A stretch of 6,069 nt of DNA from an uncultured Gaiellaceae bacterium (GCA_955652075.1 CATPAS010000052.1:1-6069); one strand, 5' to 3'; shown: positions 1 through 6,069, counted from the first letter of the stretch. The notes: generated from the sequence alone by a model not told the origin. Made by a program: numbers and translations.

Positions 1-329
1 ACCTTGACGAGCTCGGCGTAGGTGCCGTTGTCGGGACCACCGAGGATTCGCCACTCAGGACCGGCTGCGTTCTCGTCCTCCCCCCAGCCCAGGCCGGGGT
101 AGATCACCACCTCTTCGCCCGTGTCACGGCGGATGCCCGCACCGTCCGAGCCGGGAACGAGCGGCAGCGTAAACTCGTATGCAGGTCCAGGCGGGTCACG
201 CACGAGCAAGTCGCGGCGGTTGACCGCGGCGGCACGAAGCTCGACAACCACCTCGCCCGGCCCCGCAACCGGGTCGGCCACCTCCTCGGCTCGGAGGACG
301 CCGCCTTCGCGAACGACGATCGCCTGCAC
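1..329 (-). CDS. Zinc-less medium-chain dehydrogenase/reductase, quinone oxidoreductase-like (N-terminal part)
   Basis: The first 109 codons of an oxidoreductase; the rest lies beyond base 1. The protein opens MQAIVVREGG and has the GroES-like fold of the MDR superfamily (ADH_N): a PGPGEV-like turn (AGPGEV, residues 22-27), the VNRRD segment (36-40) and PGSDGAG (59-65). Where zinc alcohol dehydrogenases carry the catalytic cysteine there is NRRD, as in quinone-oxidoreductase-type members. The structural-zinc cysteine lobe is replaced by a cysteine-free stretch (about 78-98), so it probably binds no zinc. Family knowledge suggests NAD(P)H-dependent reduction or oxidation of a carbonyl, enone or alcohol; the Rossmann domain is not visible, so cofactor and substrate are unknown. 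GTG at 329 is the only sensible start: the livF stop codon TAG (338-336) lies in the same frame three codons before it. No clear Shine-Dalgarno is seen, so translation may depend on coupling to livF. Confidence 0.85.
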   Translation of the reverse strand, partial: MQAIVVREGGVLRAEEVADPVAGPGEVVVELRAAAVNRRDLLVRDPPGPAYEFTLPLVPGSDGAGIRRDTGEEVVIYPGLGWGEDENAAGPEWRILGGPDNGTYAELVK

Positions 330-335
330 AGGACG

Positions 336-1055
336 CTAGTTCGCAAGAGGCTCGACGCCGAGGTAGCGGCGCTGGGCCTCTGGATCGGAGACAAGCTGGG
401 TTCCCGTGGTCTCGGCGGCGATCTCTCCCGAGACCATGACAAGCTGGCGATCGGCGATGGAGGTCGCCACGCCCAGGTTCTGCTCGATGAGCAAGATGCC
501 CAGACCTTCTTCCGCGAGCTGTTTGAACGTCTCGACCATGGCCTCGATGACTGTCGGCGCAAGACCCTCCGACGGCTCGTCCATCAAGAGAAGCTTCGGG
601 TTGGTGATCAGGGCGCGGCCGATGGCGAGCATCTGCTGCTCGCCGCCCGACAGCTGTGCGCCGCCGTGGCGCTTGCGCTCCGCGAGGCGGGGAAAGAGCT
701 CGTAGACCCGGTCGATCGTCCAGGTCCCGCCGTTTGACCCAGTGATCATTCGCAGATGCTCATCGACGGTCAGTGACGGGAACAGGCGGCGGCCCTGCGG
801 TACGTAGCCGACGCCGGCCTGCGTGATCTTGTACGGCGGCCTTCCGAGCAGCTCCCGGCCGAGGAAGCGCACCGACCCACTTGCACGCGGCGGCGTGAGG
901 CCGACGAGCGTCACGCAAAGCGTCGTCTTCCCCATCCCATTGCGCCCGATGATCGCCACGGGCTCCCTTCCAATCTCAAAGGTGACGTCGTGGAGCACGT
1001 GCGCGGAGCCGTAGAAGGCGTTCAGGCCCTCGACTCTGAGGAGCGGCTCACTCAC
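336..1055 (-). CDS. livF: HAAT-family ABC importer ATP-binding protein, LivF type
   Basis: One of two cytoplasmic ATPases that power this importer. From the chosen start the protein is 239 residues (E. coli LivF is 237). It shows Walker A GRNGMGKT (37-44), a Q-loop in VPQGRRLFP (85-93), the signature LSGGEQQ (135-141), Walker B LLLMDEP (155-161) followed by SEGLAP, and the LivF-type LLIEQN (about 188-193), where Gln replaces the H-loop His as is usual for LivF. The C-terminal RRYLGVE matches the family ending. The frame is open to an ATG at 1082, but GTG at 1055 is preferred: GGGGAG (1069-1064) sits 8 bases before it, and the protein then begins MSEPLLRVEGL, the usual length. This start overlaps the livG stop by 8 bases. 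The neighbouring permease, binding-protein and LivG genes support the assignment; the substrate cannot be read from an ATPase. Confidence 0.94.
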   Translation of the reverse strand: MSEPLLRVEGLNAFYGSAHVLHDVTFEIGREPVAIIGRNGMGKTTLCVTLVGLTPPRASGSVRFLGRELLGRPPYKITQAGVGYVPQGRRLFPSLTVDEHLRMITGSNGGTWTIDRVYELFPRLAERKRHGGAQLSGGEQQMLAIGRALITNPKLLLMDEPSEGLAPTVIEAMVETFKQLAEEGLGILLIEQNLGVATSIADRQLVMVSGEIAAETTGTQLVSDPEAQRRYLGVEPLAN

Positions 1056-1830
1056 GGTGGCCACTCCCCAGATAGAGGTCATGCACGGTCTGGTCGGCGC
1101 GGATCTCGGCCGGTGTGCCCTCCACGATCACGCGGCCCTCGTGCATCATCGTCACCCGCTCGGCAACCCGCAGCGCGACGTCCATGTCGTGCTCGATCAG
1201 GAGAAGCGTGATTTCGCGGTCGAGCCCGAGCAGAAGATCGGTCAGGAGATTGCGCTCACCGCGCGACAGGCCCGACGCGGGCTCGTCGAGCATCAGCGCG
1301 CGCGGCTCCGCCGCGAGCGCCAACGCGAGTCCCACCTGGCGATGCTCCCCGTGCGAGAGCGAGCCCACCTTCTCCTTCAGCTTGTGATCGATCGCCGCGC
1401 GGCGCGCCGCGTTGCGGGCACGTTCCCTGATTTCGCCGTCGCGCTTTGGGAGACCGACCGGCCTGAGGCGACCGCCTTTGACCCCGACGATCGAAAGATA
1501 GATGTTGTCTTCGACGCTTAACCCGAGGAAGAGACGAGACTGCTGGTAGGTACGTGCGAGACCGAGGCGGGCGCGGCGACGCGCCGGCATGAAGGTCACG
1601 TCACTGCCGAACAGCTCCACCGAGCCCGACGTTGCGAGCAGGTCGCCTGAGATCACGTTGAACAGCGTGGTCTTTCCGGCGCCGTTCGGGCCAAGGATGG
1701 CGCGGCGCTCGCCCGGAGCGATTGAGAGGCTCATGTCCCTGACTGCGTACAGACCACCGAAGCGCCGGCCGACACCCCGAAGGCGGAGTGTCGGCTCGGC
1801 GGTTGCCGCGGGCGACGGTACTGCCGCCAC
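1048..1830 (-). CDS. livG: HAAT-family ABC importer ATP-binding protein, LivG type
   Basis: The second ATPase of the importer, 260 residues (LivG proteins are about 255). Walker A is GPNGAGKT (47-54), the Q-loop lies in ARTYQQSRLF (92-101), the signature is LSHGEHRQ (158-165, where many LivG have LSYGQQR), Walker B is ALMLDEP (178-184) and the H-loop is LIEHD (211-215, His214). The insert between Q-loop and signature (about 102-157) and the terminal EIRADQ..DLYLG are typical of LivG and tell it apart from LivF. The start is GTG at 1830, 4 bases after the stop of the binding-protein gene. No good Shine-Dalgarno precedes it, so expression probably depends on ribosomes arriving from upstream. 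It is expected to pair with LivF under the LivH/LivM channel at the cytoplasmic face. Confidence 0.93.
   Translation of the reverse strand: MAAVPSPAATAEPTLRLRGVGRRFGGLYAVRDMSLSIAPGERRAILGPNGAGKTTLFNVISGDLLATSGSVELFGSDVTFMPARRRARLGLARTYQQSRLFLGLSVEDNIYLSIVGVKGGRLRPVGLPKRDGEIRERARNAARRAAIDHKLKEKVGSLSHGEHRQVGLALALAAEPRALMLDEPASGLSRGERNLLTDLLLGLDREITLLLIEHDMDVALRVAERVTMMHEGRVIVEGTPAEIRADQTVHDLYLGSGHRE
1064..1069 (-). promoter_or_regulatory. Shine-Dalgarno of livF
   Basis: GGGGAG on the minus strand, 8 bases before the GTG at 1055 and inside the last codons of livG. It decides the livF start in favour of 1055 over the in-frame ATG at 1082 and the GTG at 1064, which overlaps the motif itself. Confidence 0.65.
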
Positions 1831-1834
1831 GCGC

Positions 1835-3271
1835 TTACTTGATGATCTGTTTCGTGATCACGCCGTTCTTGACGGCGTGGATCTTGCCCGTCCAGGGGAA
1901 CTTGTGCTTCACGCACGGGGGCTGAGACCGGCCAGGCGGCGGCGAGTTCTTCGTGAAGAAGCCGCCGAAGGACTGGTCGACGTTCGGCACCCAGCCGGTA
2001 ATCGCCAGGCCCGGCTTTCCGCCCGGGCCCTTGGTGATCTGGAGCGGGTACTGGTCCTGGATCGCCTGGCGGTTTGAGTCCAGCTTGACGAGGCCGTTGT
2101 TCGAGACCTGATACCCCGACCTGTTCGTCCGCGGCATGTGCGCCTGAAGCTTGGCCTGACCGCCTGAGATGTCCCCGTGCACGGCCTTCAGGCCCCTGAT
2201 CAGCGCCCAGGCGGCGTTGTAGTAGTTGTAGACGAAACCGTCGGCGTAATTCCCGCCGTTCAGTCCCGGGTACCACTTGGCCACGATCGCCTCGTAACCC
2301 TTGGCCTGCTTGGTGTTCAGGCCGGGCCCTGTGCCGAAGCCGCCGACGTAGGCGCCGATGAGCCGAGGCGCAACCTCCTGGAAGTTGCCGAGGAAAGCGA
2401 AGAACAGGTTGCCGATGAACTTCTTCGGGCTGACCTTCCCGAACGCTTGCTCGTACGCCTTCAGGGACGCGCCCGTGCCCGTGCCGCCGACAACCCAGAA
2501 GTAGCCGTCGACCTTGCTCGGCGGCGGCAACTGCTGAACGTACGACGAGTAGTCGGTTGTATTCAGCGGCGGGAAAACGCGCTTGACGATCTTCCCGCCG
2601 ACCCCACAGAAGTCGGCGATCATGCCAGCTGCCGACGTCCAGCCAAAGCTGTAGTCGTCCATGATGATCGCAGCCTTGCGCCAGTGGAGCTTCTTGTAGG
2701 CGATCTCACCGATTCCTGCGTTCCACTGAGCACCGTCGCCGTGGTAGCGGAACAGGTTCTTCGGTGCGATCTGCAGCGTCGGGTCCTGCGACCCAGCGGT
2801 GCCGATGACGAACGTCTTTTTCGGATGCGACTGGGCGTAGTGCGCGACGGTGACCGCCTCGTCACCCGACAGCGGACCGACCATGATGTCCGCCCCAAGC
2901 TGCTCCATCAACCGCTTCGTCTCGGAGATCGCAAGGGGAACGGTGTCGTTTCCGCAGCCGTAGCCGACGATCTTCACCGGCCTCCCACTGATGGTGATTC
3001 CGGTCATTCCCGCCGACGGCTTCTTAGGATTCACCGGCTTGCCGCCCGCAAATTGAGCGAAGGCCGCCTGGGCCCCGCCGATGTCGACCTCGGTGGCGCC
3101 GCCGAAGGCGCCCTTGCAGTCGGTCATGATCGCAATCTTGATCGGTGTGGCCGATCGAGCCGACCGCGCCGCCAGCGACGTGGCGGAGACTGCAGAGATC
3201 GCGACCACTCCGACGGCGAGCGGAAGAAGAAGCTTCCACGTTCGCAGTCTGTTCAATCTACTGCCCTCCAT
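1835..3271 (-). CDS. HAAT-type extracytoplasmic substrate-binding protein (Peripla_BP_6-like)
   Basis: Captures the substrate outside the membrane and delivers it to LivH/LivM. It has 478 residues, longer than E. coli LivJ/LivK (about 370). Residues 1-40 form a Sec signal peptide: basic RLNRLRTWK, then a hydrophobic core (14-33), with probable signal peptidase I cleavage around 34-41. No lipobox cysteine is present. The mature protein starts with the type I fold strand IKIAIMTDCKGAFGG (44-58), followed by VGPLSGDEAVTVAHYA (131-146), FVIGTAGSQDP (154-164), LFRYHGDG (173-180) and KAAIIMDDYSFGW (199-211), all typical of LivJ-like proteins. Cysteines are at 52, 106, 222 and 453. The last 70 or so residues extend beyond the usual core and include PPPGRSQPPC. 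ATG at 3271 has AGGG 8 bases upstream; an in-frame TTG at 3256 has a stronger GGAGGG 7 bases upstream. Position between livM and livG supports the role. The ligand is unknown; leucine-type amino acids or aromatic/short organic acids are possible. Confidence 0.93.
   Translation of the reverse strand: MEGSRLNRLRTWKLLLPLAVGVVAISAVSATSLAARSARSATPIKIAIMTDCKGAFGGATEVDIGGAQAAFAQFAGGKPVNPKKPSAGMTGITISGRPVKIVGYGCGNDTVPLAISETKRLMEQLGADIMVGPLSGDEAVTVAHYAQSHPKKTFVIGTAGSQDPTLQIAPKNLFRYHGDGAQWNAGIGEIAYKKLHWRKAAIIMDDYSFGWTSAAGMIADFCGVGGKIVKRVFPPLNTTDYSSYVQQLPPPSKVDGYFWVVGGTGTGASLKAYEQAFGKVSPKKFIGNLFFAFLGNFQEVAPRLIGAYVGGFGTGPGLNTKQAKGYEAIVAKWYPGLNGGNYADGFVYNYYNAAWALIRGLKAVHGDISGGQAKLQAHMPRTNRSGYQVSNNGLVKLDSNRQAIQDQYPLQITKGPGGKPGLAITGWVPNVDQSFGGFFTKNSPPPGRSQPPCVKHKFPWTGKIHAVKNGVITKQIIK
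3264..3269 (-). promoter_or_regulatory. Strong Shine-Dalgarno, possible alternative start of the binding-protein gene
   Basis: GGAGGG on the minus strand lies just inside the annotated ATG (3271) and 7 bases before an in-frame TTG (3256). If this is the true ribosome site, the protein loses five residues (MEGSR) and starts at the basic n-region of the signal peptide. The competing site for the ATG is the weaker AGGG at 3283-3280. Confidence 0.45.
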
Positions 3272-3295
3272 TTCTGATGCCCTGTTGACCCCTGC

Positions 3296-4426
3296 TTAGA
3301 GAGTCTCGCTCCGACTTTGCGTTCGCGTCGGGGCACCTCCTTTCAACCGGAACCATGCATCGGAAACGATGCGCCGTAATTCGCGGAAGGGTTCCGAAGA
3401 ACCGCCGCCACGATCGCCGAAGGCGTAGCGCGTGATCATATCCCAGAGTCCCATCAGTCCATTGGGGGAGATGATGACGATGGCAAGGAAGATGAATCCG
3501 ATGATCGTGTTGAAGCTCCCGCCAAGGACCGGCACCGAGACATTGCGCACGTAGGTCTGGATGGCGAAGAACACGAACGCCCCGAGCCAGGCCCCCTCGA
3601 TCCGCGCGAGGCCGCCGATCACAGCGATGACGAGCAGGTCGACTGTTGACGCAAGGTCGAGCGTGCCGGGGGCTACGACCCCGATCGACCATGCATAGAG
3701 CACGCCGGCGAGCGATGCCATGAACCCCGCCAGGCCGAAGGCGAGCGTCCGGTGAAGGGGGACGTTGTAGCCGAGGGAGCGCATCCGCACGGGCTCGTCG
3801 CGGACGCCCTGGAGCGCGATTCCGAACGGCGTACGCACGATGTAGCGGATCAGCAGATAGACGATGATCGCGACCGTGAAGGCGATGTAGTAGAGCCTGG
3901 CGGGTTGGGTGACGTGGTTGCCGACTAGGCCAGGCGTATAGGTGTCTATCCCCGCTATGCCTGAGAAGCCGCCGAACGTCGTGACGGAGCCGAAGAACGT
4001 GTTCGCAATCACGCCGAACGTCAGAGTGATCATGAGAAAGTAGATGCCGGCGCTGCGGCTCGCGATCGCCCCGAAAAGCAGCGCGATCGCGGTCGTGATC
4101 CCGACCGCCGCTGCCACCGCGAGCCACGGGCTCCAGCCCAGATGAAGCCCCTTGGCCTGGCCGCTGGTGACCAGATTGCCGAGCACGAGGCCGCAAATAC
4201 CGTAGAGCGCCACTTGGGCCAGGGAAACCATTCCTCCGTAGGCCGAGAGGAAAATCAGGCTCGCTGCGGCGATGCCGACGGCGAAGGTCTGCGTGAGGAT
4301 GTAGCCGACCCAATAGGAATTGCTGCTGAAGACGAGCGGCCAGATCGCAAGGAGCACGAGCATCGTCCCGGCAGCCGTGCGCTCGGTTGCCTGTTTTCGG
4401 GACTGGAACGTGCCGAGGGACCTCAT
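3296..4426 (-). CDS. livM: HAAT-family ABC importer permease, LivM type
   Basis: Inner-membrane channel subunit of 376 residues (BPD_transp_2 family). About nine to ten hydrophobic segments are visible, for example near 20-34, 42-62, 98-121, 125-146, 178-195, 226-246, 262-290 and 301-323. The early SAYGGMVSLAQVALYGICGL (61-80) matches the LivH/LivM motif usually written GqxSLGxAAFxGIGAY. The cytoplasmic coupling loop is GIALQGVRDEPVRMRSLGYN (202-221), the LivM form of the EAA motif (ALRAIREnE..AxxLGiN) that contacts the ATPases. SPNGLMGLW (320-328) is the usual end motif. It is followed by a basic, proline/serine-containing tail of about 45 residues. ATG at 4426 overlaps the livH stop (ATGA), the expected coupled start; the frame stays open much further upstream, but that stretch lies over livH and is a shadow. 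The gene ends 24 bases before the binding-protein start. Confidence 0.93.
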   Translation of the reverse strand: MRSLGTFQSRKQATERTAAGTMLVLLAIWPLVFSSNSYWVGYILTQTFAVGIAAASLIFLSAYGGMVSLAQVALYGICGLVLGNLVTSGQAKGLHLGWSPWLAVAAAVGITTAIALLFGAIASRSAGIYFLMITLTFGVIANTFFGSVTTFGGFSGIAGIDTYTPGLVGNHVTQPARLYYIAFTVAIIVYLLIRYIVRTPFGIALQGVRDEPVRMRSLGYNVPLHRTLAFGLAGFMASLAGVLYAWSIGVVAPGTLDLASTVDLLVIAVIGGLARIEGAWLGAFVFFAIQTYVRNVSVPVLGGSFNTIIGFIFLAIVIISPNGLMGLWDMITRYAFGDRGGGSSEPFRELRRIVSDAWFRLKGGAPTRTQSRSETL

Positions 4427-5502
4427 CCGGGTTTCCCGAACAGGCCTTGCGGCCGGAAACCGAGGACGAGGGCGAGCAGGATGAACGTGAACACGACCGC
4501 GTATTCGGTGGCACTCGTGGGGAGGTAGGACGCTGCAAATTGGAACACCAGTCCGTAGAGGAGGGCTCCCGCAACTGCACCGAAGATCGAGCCCATTCCC
4601 CCGACGACGACCACGACGAGTGCGTTGAGAAGCCATGCCCCGTCCTGACCCGTCGCAACGTTGCCCTGAGACGCCACGACGGTCGCCCCGAAGGCGGCGA
4701 GCGCGGAGCCAACGAAGAAGACGATTGCGAAGGTCTTCTGGATGTTGACGCCGAGCGCTGACGCCATCTGGCGGTCGTCGACCCCGGCACGGATGATCAT
4801 CCCGGTGCGCGTCCGGTAGATCCAGAGCCAGAGCAGAACGCCGACGCCAACGCCGAGCGCAGTGACCACCAGCTTGATCAGCGAGTACTGGATGCCGAAG
4901 GCGTGGAGATTGACGAACCTGTCGATGAAGCCCGGCCAGCTGAGGCCGCGGGCCAATCCCTGGTGGAAATGAGTGATCACCTGGTCGGCGATGATCACGG
5001 AGATGGCGATCGTGATCAGCGCCTGCCGCAGGTCCTGGCCGAGGTTCCACCGCAAGAAGACCTGCTGCACGACGAGGCCGAGTGCGCCGATGCAGATCGA
5101 GGCCACAAGCGCCGGGACGATCCACTCCCAAGCGTTGATCGAGGAGGAAGGGATGAAAAAATCACCTCCGCGCGCCATGTGCTGCTGCATGTCGTAGGCG
5201 ATAAAGCCTCCGAGAAGGTAGAAGGACCCGTGGGCCATGTTGACGACGCGCATCAAGCCGAAGATGAGAGCGAAGCCGCTCGCAACGATGAAGAGCTCGG
5301 CAGCGAAGTAGATGCCGTTGAGCAGCGTGATGAAGAACTGGTCCGGATGGTCGATCGCCGGGCCGAAGTTCGTGTGGGGCGCCCAGAAGAGCACCCACAC
5401 GAGCGCGAACGCAGACGCTGCGAGCGTGATGCCAAGCGGCAGCAGCCGCAGGATCCGCGTCGGGTCCAGTTGCGCGCGAACTGTCGCGGCGTAGTCGCTC
5501 AC
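4423..5502 (-). CDS. livH: HAAT-family ABC importer permease, LivH type
   Basis: The partner channel subunit of LivM, 359 residues against about 300 for classical LivH. SGFALIFGLMRVVNMAHGSF (75-94) is the hallmark LivH motif (GLaLifGvmrviNfAHG). The coupling loop is TGMIIRAGVDDRQMASALGV (233-252) and FRPQGLFGKPG closes the protein. Later hydrophobic segments lie near 126-148, 157-175, 207-228, 257-279, 287-311, 314-327 and 333-350. An N-terminal addition of about 55 residues holds an extra hydrophobic segment (about 22-41) and a loop, so the count of membrane spans may be one higher than usual; a hydrophilic insert lies at about 108-127. The start is GTG at 5502, with a weak GGTGG 4 bases before it. 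It is the first transporter gene after the 71-base gap and overlaps livM by 4 bases. Confidence 0.93.
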   Translation of the reverse strand: MSDYAATVRAQLDPTRILRLLPLGITLAASAFALVWVLFWAPHTNFGPAIDHPDQFFITLLNGIYFAAELFIVASGFALIFGLMRVVNMAHGSFYLLGGFIAYDMQQHMARGGDFFIPSSSINAWEWIVPALVASICIGALGLVVQQVFLRWNLGQDLRQALITIAISVIIADQVITHFHQGLARGLSWPGFIDRFVNLHAFGIQYSLIKLVVTALGVGVGVLLWLWIYRTRTGMIIRAGVDDRQMASALGVNIQKTFAIVFFVGSALAAFGATVVASQGNVATGQDGAWLLNALVVVVVGGMGSIFGAVAGALLYGLVFQFAASYLPTSATEYAVVFTFILLALVLGFRPQGLFGKPG

Positions 5503-5573
5503 GCGACCACCGAACGTAACAGAGGGAGCGCCGTAAAGTACCGGGAAGAGACGCGGCGCATCATCACGCCGGG
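5503..5573 (-). promoter_or_regulatory. Intergenic gap with two overlapping inverted repeats, possible leader of the transporter genes
   Basis: This is the only gap over 30 bases in the window. In plus coordinates CGGCG (5554-5558) can pair with CGCCG (5567-5571) across an 8-base loop. The same arm, as CGGCGC (5554-5559), can instead pair with GCGCCG (5528-5533) across a 20-base loop, so the two pairings exclude each other. No run of T follows either stem in the direction of transcription, and I find no convincing -35/-10 pair. It may be a processing or attenuation element between the VOC gene and livH, or chance in GC-rich DNA. Confidence 0.25.
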
Positions 5574-6047
5574 CTACTGCGCGTTGTGGTACAGCGTCGC
5601 GTGGGCGGCGTCGCCCGCCTGCGGGACGTCCGCCTCGAGCGGGTGAAGCTCGGCGACGAGCGCCGCGTCGAGCGTCGAGGCATCCGGCCAGTCGATCTCG
5701 ACCAGGTTTCCGGCAGGGTCACGGATGTACATCTGCACCCAGCCGGACGGGTGCACGCGAAGGGGATGATCCCAAACGTCGTCATCCAGCAATCCGAGCT
5801 CCTTCGCCCTCAGGTAGACGGCCGCGAAGTCGTCGACGTCCAGCCCGATGTGGTGGTAGCGCGGAGCTTGCGTGCCCTCGCGTTCGAAGAGGTGGACCTG
5901 TTGGTCGCCGAGTCGCAACCACAAAACTCGCTGCCTGAACTTCGCCGTCGGAAGGCGCTCCATGCCGAGGAACGCCTCGTAGAAGCGGGCCGACTCTTCG
6001 AGGTCGTCGGCGTGGATGCTGACGTGGTTTAGGCGCGTCGCTCGCAC
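5574..6047 (-). CDS. VOC-superfamily metalloenzyme, one-domain extradiol dioxygenase-like
   Basis: A 157-residue protein of the glyoxalase/bleomycin-resistance/extradiol dioxygenase fold, with two beta-alpha-beta-beta-beta modules: NHVSIHADDLEESARFYEAF (7-26) opens the first and RYHHIGLDVDDFAAV (63-77) the second. Candidate metal ligands are His8, His66 (or His65) and Glu117, the usual VOC set, with His52 also near the site. The stretch His99-x6-Met-Tyr107-x2-Asp-Pro-x-Gly-x3-Glu117 fits the extradiol ring-cleavage signature as I recall it, except for its first position (Arg97). This suggests iron-dependent cleavage of a catechol-type compound, but a glyoxalase, isomerase or thiol transferase of the same fold is possible. 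Residues 122-157 form a C-terminal tail. The start is GTG at 6047, with GGCGGG 6 bases upstream; the frame stays open to the window edge but has no earlier start. It precedes livH in the same direction. Confidence 0.87.
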   Translation of the reverse strand: MRATRLNHVSIHADDLEESARFYEAFLGMERLPTAKFRQRVLWLRLGDQQVHLFEREGTQAPRYHHIGLDVDDFAAVYLRAKELGLLDDDVWDHPLRVHPSGWVQMYIRDPAGNLVEIDWPDASTLDAALVAELHPLEADVPQAGDAAHATLYHNAQ

Positions 6048-6069
6048 GGCGATCCCGCCGCATACCCTA

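Noticed and set aside
336..1055. Loss of the H-loop histidine in LivF as a sign of an inactive ATPase
   Set aside because: The EQN form at this position is normal for LivF proteins; Walker A, Walker B and the signature are intact.
1056..1082. Longer livF starting at ATG 1082
   Set aside because: It would overlap livG by 35 bases with no ribosome site, whereas GTG 1055 has GGGGAG at 8 bases and gives the usual LivF N-terminus.
2177..3277. Long plus-strand open frame (366 codons) opposite the binding-protein gene
   Set aside because: Its translation is rich in Arg, Asp, Val and Ala with no recognisable motif or fold, as expected opposite a GC-rich gene. The minus-strand frame has a signal peptide and clear family motifs.
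3258..4790. Minus-strand open frame of 510 codons overlapping livM and livH
   Set aside because: An Arg/Pro/Ser-rich shadow in the wrong frame; livM in its own frame has membrane segments and family motifs.
4427..5131. Upstream extension of the livM frame (to 611 codons)
   Set aside because: The extension lies wholly over livH in another frame and has an Arg-rich, non-membrane translation. The ATGA overlap at 4426 gives a normal-length LivM.
5554..5571. Factor-independent terminator after the VOC gene
   Set aside because: The stem has only five base pairs and no T-run follows, so I did not call a terminator.
4903..5646. Plus-strand open frame (247 codons) opposite livH
   Set aside because: Highly charged, low-complexity translation with no motif. 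It spans the livH start, the gap and the end of the VOC gene on the other strand, so it is a composition shadow.

Overview
The window is GC-rich bacterial DNA. Every gene I can support lies on the minus strand, packed head to tail with almost no gaps, so it reads as one transcription unit running from high to low coordinates. Codon use, several GTG starts and the look of the proteins fit a high-GC actinobacterium, perhaps Thermoleophilia or a similar soil lineage. No rRNA or other marker is present, so this is only an impression.

Layout in transcription order: (1) a 157-residue VOC-superfamily metalloprotein at 5574-6047, whose residues resemble a one-domain extradiol dioxygenase; (2) a 71-base gap at 5503-5573 with overlapping short inverted repeats; (3) a complete branched-chain-amino-acid-type (HAAT/Liv) ABC importer: permease LivH (4423-5502), permease LivM (3296-4426), the substrate-binding protein (1835-3271), ATPase LivG (1048-1830) and ATPase LivF (336-1055); (4) the first 109 codons of a zinc-less medium-chain dehydrogenase/reductase (1-329), which runs off the window.

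The five transporter genes supply every part of an importer: a secreted binding protein, two membrane subunits and two nucleotide-binding subunits. livH/livM share ATGA, livG/livF overlap by 8 bases, and the other junctions are 4-24 bases, which points to co-translation. The VOC protein upstream and the oxidoreductase downstream suggest that the imported compound is also catabolised by products of the same cluster. I infer that the substrate may be an aromatic or other organic acid rather than leucine, but the sequence does not prove this.

No mobile element, tRNA, CRISPR array, convincing promoter or factor-independent terminator was seen. I do not see an undescribed system here. The most interesting points are the extradiol-like residue set in the VOC protein, the binding protein without a lipobox, the N-terminally extended LivH, and the possible alternative RNA pairings ahead of livH.
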